This document shows, piece by piece, positions 20,880 to 33,822 of a DNA stretch of 64,000 nucleotides (within the stretch, counting starts at the first letter, position 1; each line of letters opens with the position of its first letter). This DNA comes from Panopea generosa (taxonomy: Eukaryota > Mollusca > Bivalvia > Adapedonta > Hiatellidae). Location of the stretch: the NCBI GenBank assembly GCA_029582155.1, contig CM055912.1, positions 3,048,191 to 3,112,190 of the forward strand, in the 5' to 3' direction. The translations under genes and the position numbers were made by a program. The notes under the pieces were generated by a model. The model made no database searches, had not been told where the DNA came from, and saw nothing but the letters and a program-made list of their open reading frames with translations.

Positions 20880-21275
20880 CGTTTTATTCATAAAACCATA
20901 GTATTTATTTTCGTGAACTTTGTTTTAAGTGAAATGCGTGAGGAATTACATAGTCAGCGTGAGACCGAGATTTCATTACAAAAATCGTGGGACTCACGGC
21001 GAAACCGTGAAACTTGACAGGTATGAATTTTCCAATGTAAGTCTCTGTGTCGATTTGGTTGTTATGGAAAATATTCACGATACATCAGTTGTTTTGCAAG
21101 TTTCGTATTCTGTACAATACAACGCAACACACGGTTGGCGTCTTATCAATACCACGTGTGCATATTTCCGTTGTTTTGAATATGATATAGACGATATATT
21201 CTTCTCGCCGGAAATTATGAGACCACTGGGATGAGATTACAAAGACATAAACATTACCGCTCTCCCATTATGTTT
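20880..21275. mobile_element. Dispersed element E, copy 2 (single-copy core)
   Basis: Aligned in order with 11150-11520, including CAATACCACGTGTGCATATTT and CATTACCGCTCTC. A 101-residue open frame (20929-21234) overlaps it. I recognise no domain in that frame, and the homologous copy at 11.2 kb does not preserve it, so it is not called a gene. Confidence 0.5.
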
Positions 21276-21312
21276 GGATTTTCTTATTACAAAAGTATTT
21301 ATTGTTTTGTTA

Positions 21313-22364
21313 CCAAGGTTAGTAGTTTGTTACGAGAAATGAACCGTTCATAGCCATCACTGGTTGTAATTCCTGGTTAAATACATAGACAACAAGGTTA
21401 GTAGTTTGTTACGGGGTAATGAACCGTTCATAGCCATCACTGGTTGCACTTCCTGGTTAAATACACGGACAACAGGGTTAGTAGTTTGTTACGGAGTAAT
21501 GAACCGTTCATAGCCATCACTGGTTGCACTTCCTGGTTAAATACGTAGACAACAGAGTTAGTAGTTTGTTACGGAGTAATGAAACGTTCATAGCCATCTC
21601 TGGTTGCACTTCCTGGTTAAATACACGGACAACAGGGTTAGTAGTTTGTTACGGAGTAATGAACCGTTCATAGCCATCACTGGTTGCACTTCCTGGTTGA
21701 ATACGTAGACAACAGGGTTAGTAGTTTGTTACGGAGTAATGAACCGTTCATAGTCATCACTGGTTGCACTTCCTGGTTAAATACGCGGACAACAGGGTTA
21801 GTAGTTTGTTACGGAGAAATGAACCGTACATAGCCATCACTGGTTGCACTTCCTGGTTAAATACACAGACAACAGGGTGAGTAGTTTGTTACTGAGCAAT
21901 GGACCGTTCATAGCCATCACTGGTTGTACTTCCTGATTAATTACATAGACAACAGGGTTAGTAGTTTGTTACGGAGTAATGAACCGTTCATAGCCATCAC
22001 TGGTTGTACTTCCTGGTTAAATACGCGGACAACAGGGTTAGTAGTTTGTTACGGAGTATGAACCGTTCATAGCCATCACTGGTTGCACTTCCTGGTTAAA
22101 TACACGGACAACAGGGTAAGTAGTTTGTTACGGAGAAATGAACCGTTCATAGCCATCACTGGTTGCACTTCCTGGTTAAATACACGGACAACAGGGTTAG
22201 TAGTTTGTTACGGAGTAATGAACCGTTCATAGCCATCACTGGTTGCACGTCCTGGTTACATACATAGACAACAGGGTTAGTAGTTTGTTACGGAGTAATG
22301 AACCGTTCATAGCCGTCACTGGTTGCACTTCCTGGTAAAATACATAGACAACAAGGTGAGTAGT
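21313..22364. repeat. 80-bp minisatellite, about 13 copies
   Basis: Unit contains GGTTAGTAGTTTGTTACGGA, GTAATGAACCGTTCATAGCC, ATCACTGGTTGCACTTCCTG and GTTAAATACACGGACAACAG. GAACCGTTC is a short palindrome in each unit. It runs straight into the next array. Confidence 0.95.
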
Positions 22365-24478
22365 TTGTTAGGTTTGAAGTGCATGATAGGCCGCTAGATG
22401 CTGCTGTCATAATGATAAACTGTTACAAGGTACGAAGTGCATGATAGGCCGCTAGATGCTGCTGTCATAATGATAAACTGTTACAAGGTACGAAGTGCAT
22501 GATAGGCCGCTAGATTCTGCTGTCATAATGATAAACTGTTACAAGGTTCGAAGTGTATGATAGGCCGCTAGATACTGCTGTCATAATGAAAAACTGTTAC
22601 AAGGTTCGAAGTGTATGAAAGGCCGCTAGATACTGCTGTCAAAATGAAAACTGTTACAAGGTACGAAGTGCATGATAGTCCGCTAGATTCTGCTGTCATA
22701 ATGATAAACTGTTACATGGTACGAAGTGCATGATAGGCCGCTAGATACTGCTGTCATAATAATAAACTGTTACAAGGTTCGAAGTGCATGATAGGCCGCT
22801 AGATACTGCTGTCATAATGATAAACTGTTACAAGGTACGAAGTGCATGATAGGCCGCTAGATACTGCTGTCATAATGAAAAACCTGTTACAAGGTTCGAA
22901 GTGCATGATAGGCCGCTAGATACTGCTGTCATAATGATAAACTGTTACAAGGTTCGAAGTGCATGATAGGCCGCTAGATTCTGCTGTCATAATGACAAAC
23001 TATTACAAGGTACGAAGTGCATGATAGGCCGCTAGATACTGCTGTCATAATGATAAACTGTTACAAGGTACGAAGTGCATGATAGGCCGCTAGATACTGC
23101 TGTCATAATGATAAACTGTTACAAGGTACGATGTGCATGATAGGCCGCTAGATACTGCTGTCATAATGAAACAACTATTACAAGGTTCGAAGTGCATGAT
23201 AGGCCTCTAGATACTGCTGTCATAATGATAAACTGTTACAAGGTACGAAGTGCATGATAGGCCGCTAGATACTGCTGTCATAATGATAAACTGTTACATG
23301 GTACGAAGTGCATGATAGGCCGCTAGATACTGCTGTCATAATGAAAAACTGTTACAAGGTTCGAAGTCCATGATAGGCCGCTAGATACTGCTGTCATAAT
23401 GAAAAACTGTTACAAGGTTCGAAGTGCATGATAGGCCGCTAGATACTGCTGTCATAATGAAAAACTGTTACAAGGTACGAAGTGTATGATAGGCCGCTAG
23501 ATATTGATGTCATAATGATAAACTGTTACAAGGTACGAAGTGCATGATAGGCCGCTAGATACTGCTGTCATAATGATAAACTGTTACAAGGTTCGAAGTG
23601 CATGATAGGCCGCTAGATACTGCTGTCATAATGAAAAACTGTTACAAGGTACGAAGTGTATGATAAGCCGCTAGATACTGATGTCATAATGATAAACTGT
23701 TACAAGGTTCGAAGTGCATGATAGGCCGCTAGATACTGCTGTCATAATGAAAAACTGTTACAAGGTACGAAGTGTATGATAGGCCGCTAGATAATGATGT
23801 CATAATGATAAACTGTTACAAGGTACGAAGTGCATGATAGGCCGCTAGATACTGCTGTCATAATGAAAAACTGTTACAAGGTTCGAAGTGCATGATAGCC
23901 CGCTAGATACTGCTGTCATAATGAAAAACTGTTACAAGGTACGAAGTGCATGATAGGCCGCTAGATACTGCTGTCATAATGATAAACTGTTACAAGGTAC
24001 GAAGTGCATGATAGGCCGCTAGATACTGCTGTCATAATGAAAAACTGTTACAAGATTCGAAGTGCATGATAGGCCGCTAGATACTGCTGTCATAATGATA
24101 AACTGTTACATGGTACGAAGTGCATGATAGGCCGCTAGATACTGCTGTCATAATGAAAAACTGTTACAAGGTTCGAAGTGCATGATTGGCCGCTAGATAC
24201 TGCTGTCATAATGATAAACTGTTACAAGGTTCGAAGTGCATGATAGGCCGCTAGATACTGCTGTCATAATGAAAAACTGTTACAAGGTTCGAAGTGCATG
24301 ATAGGCCGATATATACTGCTGTCATAATGATAAACTGTTACAAGGTACGAAGTGCATGGTAGGCCGATAGATACTGCTGTCATAATGATAAACTGTTACA
24401 AGGTTCGAAGTGCATGATAGGCCGCTAGATACTGCTGTCATAATGATAAACTGTTACAAGGTTCGAAGTGCATGACAG
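22365..24478. repeat. 58-bp minisatellite, about 36 copies
   Basis: Unit contains GGTACGAAGTGCATGATAGG, CCGCTAGATACTGCTGTCAT and AATGATAAACTGTTACAA. Two-state variation recurs at GGTACGAAG/GGTTCGAAG and AATGATAAAC/AATGAAAAAC. The junction with the 80-bp array shares TGTTA. Confidence 0.95.
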
Positions 24479-26636
24479 GCCTGTGTAACGAGAACACTTT
24501 AACAATCAGAAACATACACAGTTTAGTTATTTTTCTAGTTTATTTGATCAATTTAGTGCTCTATGTTTAAGATGAATATAACTCAAATTAAATATTAAAT
24601 ACAAACAAAATACGATATACGTAAAACGACGAGTTAAACATAAATGTAAACAACATCAAAATAACCAAAAAACATATATAAGTTTTGAGAGAAATGTTAT
24701 GCCACACATATTATGTAAAAATTGTGTCAGCATTTTATTGTTATATAATTTATTTTCTTTGACACTCGCAGATTACAAACAATTTTTGTGTTATAATTTT
24801 AAGCGATTTAGATTTATTTGATATTTGAAAATGGTTTGCACATGATGGTGTTAAATAACTAACAATCAAAGCATATTTGATTGAATCTAAATACACACAA
24901 TTCAAGACTGATTATGGATTAAATATATCTAAAGAATAAGTTTGCAATTTTCATCTTGCATGAATGTTAACACATTTTATTCTGGTGTTTTCTTAAAGCA
25001 TTTTAATGTATTTTTGTTGATTAACGTCTCGTAGACTAATTCGTGTCAAAACATGTTACATTTTTACAACATATATCATTCTTTAAATAATTGCAAGAGA
25101 CGGTGGATTTGTATAAGTGTTTGTTTTGACAGGTGTCGCTTTGTTGCATAATGTATATTTCCTGAACTAGTATATGTACATCAAAGGCTTTCGATTTAGC
25201 ACCTTTTGTTATAACAATGATTGGTATTTAAGATAATCTATATTTTATCAGATAATTTGATTAGTCAAAATAAATGTTATATTATGTTTGGCTTTAAAAC
25301 GAGACAGTTAGTTTTGAGAGTTTTAGGAAGAGAGAAGTCATATTAGAAGCAAGTTAAAAAAGTGGTTTTCCACAGTGGTTACAGATATCGGATTTCCGAA
25401 GAAACAATTTATACATGTGTGCTAAATTTACGTTGATTGTGAATAACTTAATTAACCGTTTTGTCTGGTTATACCGACATAGATAAATAAATATTGGTTC
25501 TCCAATGGTCAAAAATTGATTACCCTTATTATATTTAAAAGGAACGAAACTAGAAGTTGGACTTGCGTGTATTTATTTCACCTATTCACCCATATCAAAT
25601 AAATAGACTAAAACATTACAGCGTAACAGAAATACTCGGCCACGATTTTCGCCTTGTATTATAACTTTTATAAGAGAGATAATAAATGTTTGATACAATA
25701 AAATAACGGATTGCTTAAACATTACAGCGATATACACTCAAGAGATATGAACACGTCACATATTTAGCACGTGTGTATAATGTAAATATCTCTATTCTAC
25801 AGTAATTATCGTCTTTTGATTTTATTGGTTGTTTACTTGAGATGTTACCGTATAATTTGATTCAACATTCGTTGGTGTCATTTTTTCATTTCTGAGTAAG
25901 TTCCCACTAAACCCTGTGATACGTTTTCATATCTCTTCCTGTGTTGTGTGACCCTTGCTTGTATTTTGTTTTCATTGTTGCTAATATTTCAGCTCCTTTG
26001 AGATCATGGTGCGCTACGATGTGCAACAGAAAATAGACTACTTCTCTAGTCGGTGTTAGAGGGGGTTCGTGGTGTTCAATTTCTCACTATCTCTTATCTA
26101 CCAACTCAATAAAACACAATAAAACCGAGCCTCCCATTGTCTTGTCTAGACTGTGTTCTGCTCTTCCAGCTGATCTCTTTATGATATATTAGTATTTGCG
26201 TCACTTCGTCTGCCACACACGTGACTTGTTATCGATACAGACGTAAGCTCATTGTAATAACTGGTATAGAGGGAGATAAACGCTTCATAGTTATATTCAC
26301 CTCTGCTGCAGACATGTTTTTAATTTGTAACGAAAGTGTACACCCAGTGTTTGTCCACCGTGTCCTATTGTAGCCTTTACGACTTTAGAAGATTTTGACA
26401 TTATCTGCAAGTAACTGTATTGTATGGCGTTGGGTGCTGCTTTTAGAAACACTATATGTCTGCTGTACTAATCTTATCAGCACTATTGAATATACATCAC
26501 GAATAGATTGCCAAGCTACAAGCAGCAAAGAAGTCAAATTGAATACTATTGAACTCTATGAATCCATAAAGAAAGTTTTTTAAAGTAGTTTTTTCCTAGC
26601 GGAAATGTATCCGCTGATAAACAAGCACAATGACTG
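24479..26636. other. Long AT-rich stretch without genes
   Basis: No convincing exon, RNA gene or array in about 2.1 kb. A 62-residue open frame at 26395-26583 has no recognised motif. Confidence 0.4.
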
Positions 26637-26690
26637 GCGGTGGGTGTGGGTGGGTGTGGGTGTGGAGGGGGGGGGGGGGGGGGGGGGGGG
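26637..26690. repeat. G-rich tract: (GGGTGT)n and G24
   Basis: GGTGGGTGTGGGTGGGTGTG is followed by about 24 G (26667-26690). Strong G-quadruplex potential on the plus strand. The homopolymer length may be unreliable from sequencing. Confidence 0.85.
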
Positions 26691-26810
26691 TTGACCATAT
26701 TTGTTGTTTAAAGACAATGCAGTGATATCCCTAAATGTTTTATAACATGAAGCCATTACATGCTCTAAAATACTCATCTATCAAAACCCAATTAAAGTCA
26801 CTTTTTAACA

Positions 26811-26910
26811 CCAGTGATGTAATATTGCAGTATATGCTGTGCCACAGTGATGTAATATTGCAGTATATGCTGTGCCACAGTGATGTAATATTGCAGTATT
26901 TGCCATGCCA
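26811..26910. repeat. 33-bp tandem repeat, 3 copies
   Basis: CAGTGATGTAATATTGCAGT then ATATGCTGTGCCA, three copies, the last diverged. Unrelated in sequence to the 33-bp array at the right edge. Confidence 0.9.
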
Positions 26911-27352
26911 GTTTTTGCTCTGCTCATCTGCAGCAAGAGATCACAGTTCCTGTGAACCATTTTGAAAATATTACGAACCAAATTACATAGGACTCTTTTG
27001 TAGCACAAGACTTGTGATACCGTCACTAAAACACGTACAACTGTGTAATGAGACGCTTTCCGTTTCTTTCGCTTGTTTTGTTTTCCGTTAATCAATTATT
27101 AACAATGTGACCAGGCGCCAAATTCATAACACAAGCTATTATAAAATTATGCCAACTTTAGACATAACAGAGATGATGTCATTCTCACTTTTACCGGGTT
27201 ATAATGCGAGCATAAAAGTGATAATTATAATACGCAGAACATTTATTAAAATTGGCATGATTTTGTCAACACCGTGTGTCGACATCTCCTTTGTTATGCA
27301 GAATATACAGCAACCTATTTTCCCGGAAAGTAAACTTACACTGAGAATACTC
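26911..27352. other. No gene recognised
   Basis: AT-rich; an open frame on each strand overlaps here (27107-27460 plus, 27199-27387 minus), neither with a recognisable domain. Confidence 0.4.
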
Positions 27353-27843
27353 AGAAACACGTATAACATGTTATATAACGTGACCATAAATCACACGAAT
27401 ACCATGTTATATAACGCAGAAACATGTATGACATGTAATATAACACAAAAACACGTATAACATTTTATATAACGTGACCATGAATCACACGTATAACATG
27501 TTATATAATGCAGAAACACGTATAACATGTTATATAACGTGACCATGAATCACACGTATAACATGTTATGTAACATGACTATAAATCAAACGTATACCAT
27601 GTTATATAACGCAGAAACATGTATTACATGTTATATAACACAGAACTACGTTTAACATGTTATATAACGTGGCCATAAATCACACGTATAACACGTTATA
27701 TAACGCAGAAACACGTATAACATGTTATATAACGTGACCATGAATCACACGTATAACATGTTATGTAACATGACCATAAATCAAACGTATACCATGTTAT
27801 ATAACGCAGAAACACGTATAACATGTTATATAACGCAGAAATT
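27353..27843. repeat. 29/36-bp alternating minisatellite of overlapping palindromes
   Basis: Two related sub-units alternate: GCAGAAACACG plus core (29 bp) and GTGACCATRAATCACACG plus core (36 bp), often as a 65-bp dimer. The core TATAACATGTTATATAAC holds the palindromes ATAACATGTTAT and GTTATATAAC overlapping each other. About 14 cores in total. Confidence 0.85.
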
Positions 27844-28539
27844 CATAGTTATGTCTATTATATGATTAAATACTAGAATGAAACATTTGTTCTACGGTGC
27901 TTATATTCAATCTACATTTGACTATTGGTCAACTGTTTGGTACTGGTACGATTTTAAATACTAATATGATACTTAATGCGGCTAGACTGAGTGCGGCATA
28001 TAAAGCTCCCTACATTGAACTTTTTAAAAACACTGATTCTCAATCTTTTCTGACAGATATATCTTTCAAAATCTGACAACTGAATAAAAGAAAAAAATGT
28101 TACTTTTAAATATGTGTGCAAAGAATTTGGAATTGCTTACTATCTTTCTTATGGAAGATTTTACATTTTTTGCCATTGCTAACATAGATGTGGATTTAGC
28201 AGGTATCTGCTCTTCATTATTTATATGTCAAAATAATCTTGTCATTATCAATTTTAATTTTATATTATATTATTATTACTAGTAGTTGTTGTTGTACTAC
28301 TATTCATTGATCTATAGGGGGACTCGAGCAGCTGACCTTTTGTTTTATAGTAAATACTGCTAGAGTCATTATAAATGTTTTTCAGTTGTTAAAAATTTAA
28401 AATACCCGTTTTGTCTAATGATGCGGTCTATTTTGCCAGAAGACTAGCCAAGGAACGGACTAAAAAAGGTTGCAGATTAAAAGTATGCTCCGTTCAAATA
28501 CTTTTTTTTAAATAAAATGTTTGCCTTGTATTTGCGGAA
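27844..28539. other. No gene recognised
   Basis: AT-rich. A 61-residue frame at 28097-28282 has no motif. Confidence 0.4.
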
Positions 28540-28760
28540 GGACAATCGACTTATCAATTTCAGGGCTCATTGCACCAATGAAACTGGACGCTATATATAA
28601 CGGATGGAGTTATACCTCACTTTCTACATTCATCCTTGTCTTATCTTTCTAAAATATCACAAATATTACGTACAATAAGTCGGTTATTAATCCATCATTA
28701 TCAGACTTAACATCAAGCAGTTTTATTTTGACTAACCTTTTAAACAATCTCATGTAATTA
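28540..28760 (+). pseudogene. Decayed LINE ORF2 C-terminal fragment (tentative)
   Basis: One frame reads INFRAHCTNETGRYI, resembling the FR..H...IETGRY block near the C-terminus of non-LTR retrotransposon ORF2 proteins. Another frame about 110 bases on reads NPSLSDLTSSSFILTNLLNN, resembling the last helix of the same proteins. Frames are shifted and stops intervene; the zinc-knuckle block between is missing. Weak, by-eye similarity only. Confidence 0.3.
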
Positions 28761-28904
28761 TAACAAATACGGATTCATTTCTTGGCGTGTTTATTCCGCA
28801 TAATCTCTTTATGCTGTTTTTGTCTGATCTTTTACATTGATTACTTAAAATTTGTAAGCGTTCAAGACAGAAATATGTCAGTAACATGAACACAACACTT
28901 AAAC

Positions 28905-28976
28905 GCGGCGGTAGTGTAATGGATAGAGCGTTGGGAGCTAACACCAGAGGTCGCGGGTTCAATTCCTATTTCGACC
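28905..28976 (+). mobile_element. tRNA-like SINE head with perfect A and B boxes
   Basis: A box TAGTGTAATGG at 28912-28922 and B box GGTTCAATTCC at 28956-28966, 33 bases apart, in a 72-base tRNA-sized unit. The acceptor ends (GCGGCGG and TTCGACC) do not pair, so it is a tRNA-derived repeat head or tRNA pseudogene rather than a working tRNA. Confidence 0.6.
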
Positions 28977-31741
28977 TGATACTGTAACCGGGGGATGTAT
29001 AAGCGTTGGGCATCTTTCATGTTGCTGGTGTTTTGTTGTTAATGCAATACTTAAAGTCCAATATATTGCAATATATTGTAGAAAATCCTTGCACCAGTTA
29101 ATAGTGTAATATGTCACATCCCTTTTTATTTTCTTCGTAACGTAAATCAAAAAGTTCTGAAATTTAAAATATAATTTCGATTAATTCCATCTTTTGCATC
29201 TTGTCCCAGACATGCCTACAAATAAACTCTCGATATCTTAATCCGCGCGCAAGCGTTTCACGTGGTATTAGAAAACGACGTGATAAACGTAACCAACTGA
29301 AGTGCAGAAACTGGGCACATGATCAAGTAAACATCCGGGCATGTGAGCAAGAAACCCTAATCAAACGAAGAAGCAAACTGTATGAATTTGTTATCGAAAT
29401 TTAGTCAAAGGGTGACATTGCGTCATAAATATGCCAGGCCATCAAATAATTAGTCAATGTGCGAAAACCAATTCATAACGAAGTGATAGCAATTTGAATC
29501 GGATGAATGTACCAGTAAGATATAAAAAAGCTAACTTTTATATGAATTAAAACAATATGTTTTACAATCATGATTACCATGCTTCCCAAAAATATAAAAA
29601 AATAACACACAAAACTAAAAAAATAGCTCTAAAAAATTAAGAAATATTTATATTAACCATATTTGTAGTCATATATGGTCGAATAAATATTAAAGCAAAT
29701 AATGTGTTGTCGTCTTTTAAAAAATCTTTCCCATAATTTCAAATCATTTTTTCTTTCTAGAAAACTATAGAGTATATATAACAAGGATCGTTATATTTTT
29801 TATCACGACAAATTTGAAATTATGGAAAAGTTTTTTAATACATGACAGCATATTATTTGTCTTTTTTTTTTATATAAAATAAATTGTATATATGCTAGTT
29901 TATGTCTTACAAATATTTTAAATAATTTACGAATTGTTTCATAAAATGTGTCACGTGATAATACATAATATTGTATGTAATGAGACACATTATATGTTTA
30001 AGTTACAAATACGGAAATCTTGAATCTTGAACCTTTGCTATTTCTTCGACCATTTAAGACAATAAAAATGGTTAATATAAACATGTCAACCATTTATAAG
30101 AAACATGGCCTTTCCTAAAAAGAAACAAAATTAAGAGTCTGCAGCTTTTCTGGGGTAATTCAATTTGATATTTAGATTATCATGTATTTTTTATTTCTTA
30201 ATGATAATGAGACGTTTTTTTATCCATATAAATAAACAAAATTTAAAATATTTAAACCGTTTTTTCCCGATACTTCCATTAAATGCAGCAGTGATGCTCT
30301 TTACCACATATCGAACCTACCCATAGTTAACAATGTTGACATAGACGTTACATAACTGTTGTTTTGATTTACACCTTTGAATGAGAGATAACGAAAACAC
30401 AACTTATTAGCAGACACGTTTATTAGTGCCAAGGCCAAATTCAAAATGTAATGGTATACATAAATCAAAGTGAACGAACACGTAATTGGTAAAGTATAAT
30501 CATTAAGGCAATTTCAAGTGCCTGCCAAAACATGAACTAAATTGTATTGACATTACGTAACTAGAACTTAAAGTGCAGCAAAATAAATTAATTCTATTTT
30601 TGCAGGTCATCATTTAAGAATTGAAAGTGCTGCAGTAGCTATATCGGTGTTCAGATCCATCACAACTTTGCACGCGCCAAGGTCGGTAGCTGTCTGAACA
30701 CGTGGACTAAGGACTCCATTACAGTTATTTGCTAACCTACCAAGTAGTTGATGTTTATACTCATGGTAATTGTACACAATTATGGCAATTACACAAATCA
30801 TGGCAAGTTTTACATGCGTATTGTAATTGTATATCTATAGCATGAACATTTTTACATTATTTAAAGGTAAGTGAACTCATTCATGTTAACATTTATATAT
30901 TGATGATATTTGAACACATTTGGTAAGTTCTACAACTATGTTTATTTTGTATGATAATGATAACTGAGCACACTTATGATAATTTTATAAAGTCTGCATA
31001 CATCCTTGGTACACACTCTTGATTATTGCATATAATGATACACATGATAATTTCACCCTATTTTAACACTGCTTTAGTATATCAAAGGTTTGTTCAGATC
31101 CAATTGACCCTTCTGAACTATACGGTGGATATTTTCATTAAGTCGAAACTCCAATGATTATTGGGATTCACCTCGATAAACTCTTTATTCATAACCCGAT
31201 GCTCTCGTGACCTTAAATTTAGTAGAATTATTGTTCGATTACTTATTGAGCTTATTACAAAGGTGGAATTGTCATCATTATCCCAGGAAACATGTCAAAG
31301 CCTGATTGATGAGCTCTGATATCGTGTGTACACGGGTGTTATATTGAAGAAAATATAACCCCATTAAATGTTTCTCGGTACGTGCCTATATTTTTACAAA
31401 TGTATATTGACCTAAATACTGACTATGTTTTGTCCTAGCAATTTACAAAACACAAGACAGTTCTTAACTGGATTTTGATTGCACAAAAAGAAATGTACAG
31501 ATCAGATGTTACAAACAGTCTGGAAAACAAAAACACATGTTTAGATATTTATTTTTTATATTAAAACAAAACAATATATATATTTGCACACAATATATAA
31601 AAGGATCAGAACGAAAGATTAGATTTTATAGAGTTTTTATCTTTGAAGAACTTACACACCCAATAACACCATTTACAACGTGGAATTTAAAAGCGAAGAA
31701 GTAGTTAGATGATATCGATTCTTTACCAAGAGACAATCAAT
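28977..31741. other. Long AT-rich stretch without a supported gene
   Basis: Open frames at 29201-29404 (plus) and 30610-30801 (minus) are slightly richer in GC than the surroundings but show no domain I can name. The minus-strand one ends in TDLGACKVVMDLNTDIATAA and could be an exon or fossil coding fragment. No arrays. Confidence 0.35.
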
Positions 31742-31831
31742 TACACCTACGAACGCACTCAGGTGATGTTTTCGTGCTTCGTGGACGCAATGAAAGCATT
31801 CGACCGAACCTTTATCTATGTCATTCTCTAG
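31742..31831 (+). pseudogene. Reverse transcriptase fragment of a non-LTR retrotransposon (fossil)
   Basis: The frame reads VMFSCFVDAMKAFDRT (31763-31810), matching the V-F-x-C-F-(V/L)-D-x-x-K-A-F-D-R pattern of the first catalytic-aspartate motif of LINE reverse transcriptases (D within FVDAMKAFD). It ends at TAG 31829-31831, and I find no adjacent YxDD motif. Likely a short decayed remnant. Confidence 0.5.
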
Positions 31832-33539
31832 TTACTATATCATCTAAGAATACGTGGCTTAACAACATTATGTGGCCCCTCAATTGTAAGGACATTTGCC
31901 AACTCGCTTCCAAATCCAGCAGGGAAGACAAAGACGACTTTGGTTACCGTGTCTGTTTACCATTCTGATAAACTCCTGCATATGCTGGGAGCTTCAAACC
32001 ATCGACTTAAATTCAACAATGTGCCACTTTATAAGACACTTTTTTACTGATTATTGGTGAACTGTTTTAACCGCTGAATACATCATATGGACTTAGACTA
32101 GGAACCAGGGGGTCAAAATGGTAGTACCCGAAAGTAGTTCCATAGAAAATTGACAGTGGTCGTTCAAGATGGTGTGAGTGTGAAAATGCACTTGACAGGT
32201 ACTATTGCAATATGAAATTGTGAAGGGAATATATTTTCCCAGAGCATGGTGCAGAATTGAGTGGACTGGTAGCTATAACACACAGATGGGACTATTTCTT
32301 AGACGGTAAGAATTTTGCATAATTTTGCTGATTTGAATGTATGTGAAATAGGGACACCTACTTTCGCTTTGAGTAAAATTGTGAAATTGGAAGCAGTTAA
32401 TGCCCATGTTTTTAACTATTTTTTTGTGTTCTGCTTGAATTGAATATGAATTCTGGAAATTATCATGGAGTTTGGAGCACAATTGTAAGTGTGACAGTCT
32501 ACTGTGCTAATATTACGGTCTATGTGAAATTAATGGTGGGCCAGCTTCATATACAGTCGCAGATGTGTTGATATCAATATAGTTGTTTTAACCACTGCAG
32601 TTCCAGTATATACCGTCGTGTTGAGACCAATATACTTGTCAGTGGCAGTACTCAATTCTAAATAAATGCGTCGACATCAACCACAATTTCCGGCCGTTTA
32701 AAGATAAAACTAGAAAATTTCAACACATGTTGTCCATTATTGACTAAGTCGTTAGGAGAAGACATATGCCCTTAATTGTTACGGTTTATTTTACAAAAGT
32801 AACAGACCTTAAACATACAATGTATATACGTGCCGGTATTCCGCTGTAAGAACCAAGCTCTCCCTGCTTGTGTCACATAGCAATGCGATTCGTCAGTTGC
32901 TTCAGCTAAAATTGAATGACGTCATATATTGGTTAGCGTTACAGTTCTATGGAAAGGTGTTAAGCAAACCTGATTCGTGAGACATTATCAGTCCATCTGT
33001 TCTCTAACATGCTACATCCGCAGTAAAACATAGTTCAATCTACAATTAACAATCGGAAACCTTTAAGGAAAATGAGAAAAGCTCAATTTGGTTCAAGGAA
33101 ACAAAGTGTGTTTTAAGGTGAACATGTAACTGTCTGTTATTTATATCAGTGTAAGGAACGGAAATAAAACGGCGTTAAATTGTATGATGGCAGTCTGTAC
33201 AAACAGGTTTATTATGAGAGGCGAAATAAATCTGGCGTTTATTACAATCGAAAACTCCCATTTTCTGAATTATAATCAGGTTAAGACAAGTTAAGTTTTG
33301 TTATGTTCTGTACTTGATCGGTTTTACAAATTGCTTTGCTCATTTTTATTTAAAACATTTTAATTCCAGACAATTTTATTATTTGCACCTTGAATATCTT
33401 TTGCTTTTTGGTGGCATCAGGGAAACTACATTAAAGTTTGAATACATTTCTCAATTTACATAAAAATATAACCGTACAAGTGTTCAAATTACTTGATAAA
33501 TGATATAAGGACACAGTCAACCAAAGTATAGTCTTTTAA
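31832..33539. other. No gene recognised
   Basis: AT-rich. No repeat array or exon recognised on either strand. Confidence 0.4.
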
Positions 33540-33735
33540 CCACCAACGAAAAAGCAGGGAAGTCTATGCCTGTCCCACAATAAATAGCAATTGAACGCTT
33601 ACTAAACTGTGACGTCATTCAAACTTTCAGTTGAAGCAACTGACCAATGAACGTGCTCAAATACAGCTTTCCCAACATTGCTATTAAATGGAGCCTATCG
33701 GAAGAGCTGAGTCCGTACCACAGACTAAACAATGC
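33540..33735 (-). mobile_element. Dispersed repeat F, copy 1 (reverse)
   Basis: Reverse complement aligns in order with 53370-53590: blocks TTGGGAAAG, TTTGAGCACGTTCATTGGTC and GGGACAGGCATAGACTTCC. Both copies keep the block order over about 200 bp. No coding content. Confidence 0.65.
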
Positions 33736-33776
33736 AGCATGGACATAGTTAACAAACAGAATAATTACAAAGTACA

Positions 33777-33779
<3 letters not shown>

Positions 33780-33818
<39 letters not shown>
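33780..33818. repeat. (CA)n microsatellite
   Basis: About 19 uninterrupted CA dinucleotides. It generates a valine-cysteine-repeat reading on the minus strand that is not a gene. Confidence 0.97.

Positions 33819-33822
<4 letters not shown>

Noticed and set aside
20929..21234. 101-codon open frame as a gene
   Set aside because: Overlaps dispersed element E; the homologous region at 11.2 kb does not keep the frame; no domain recognised.
9424..24478. CRISPR-like arrays of regular direct repeats
   Set aside because: Units are contiguous with no unique spacers, no cas genes, and the context is eukaryotic (introns, SINEs).
28905..28976. Functional tRNA gene
   Set aside because: A and B boxes are perfect, but acceptor-stem ends do not pair and no T run closes the unit directly; better as a SINE head.
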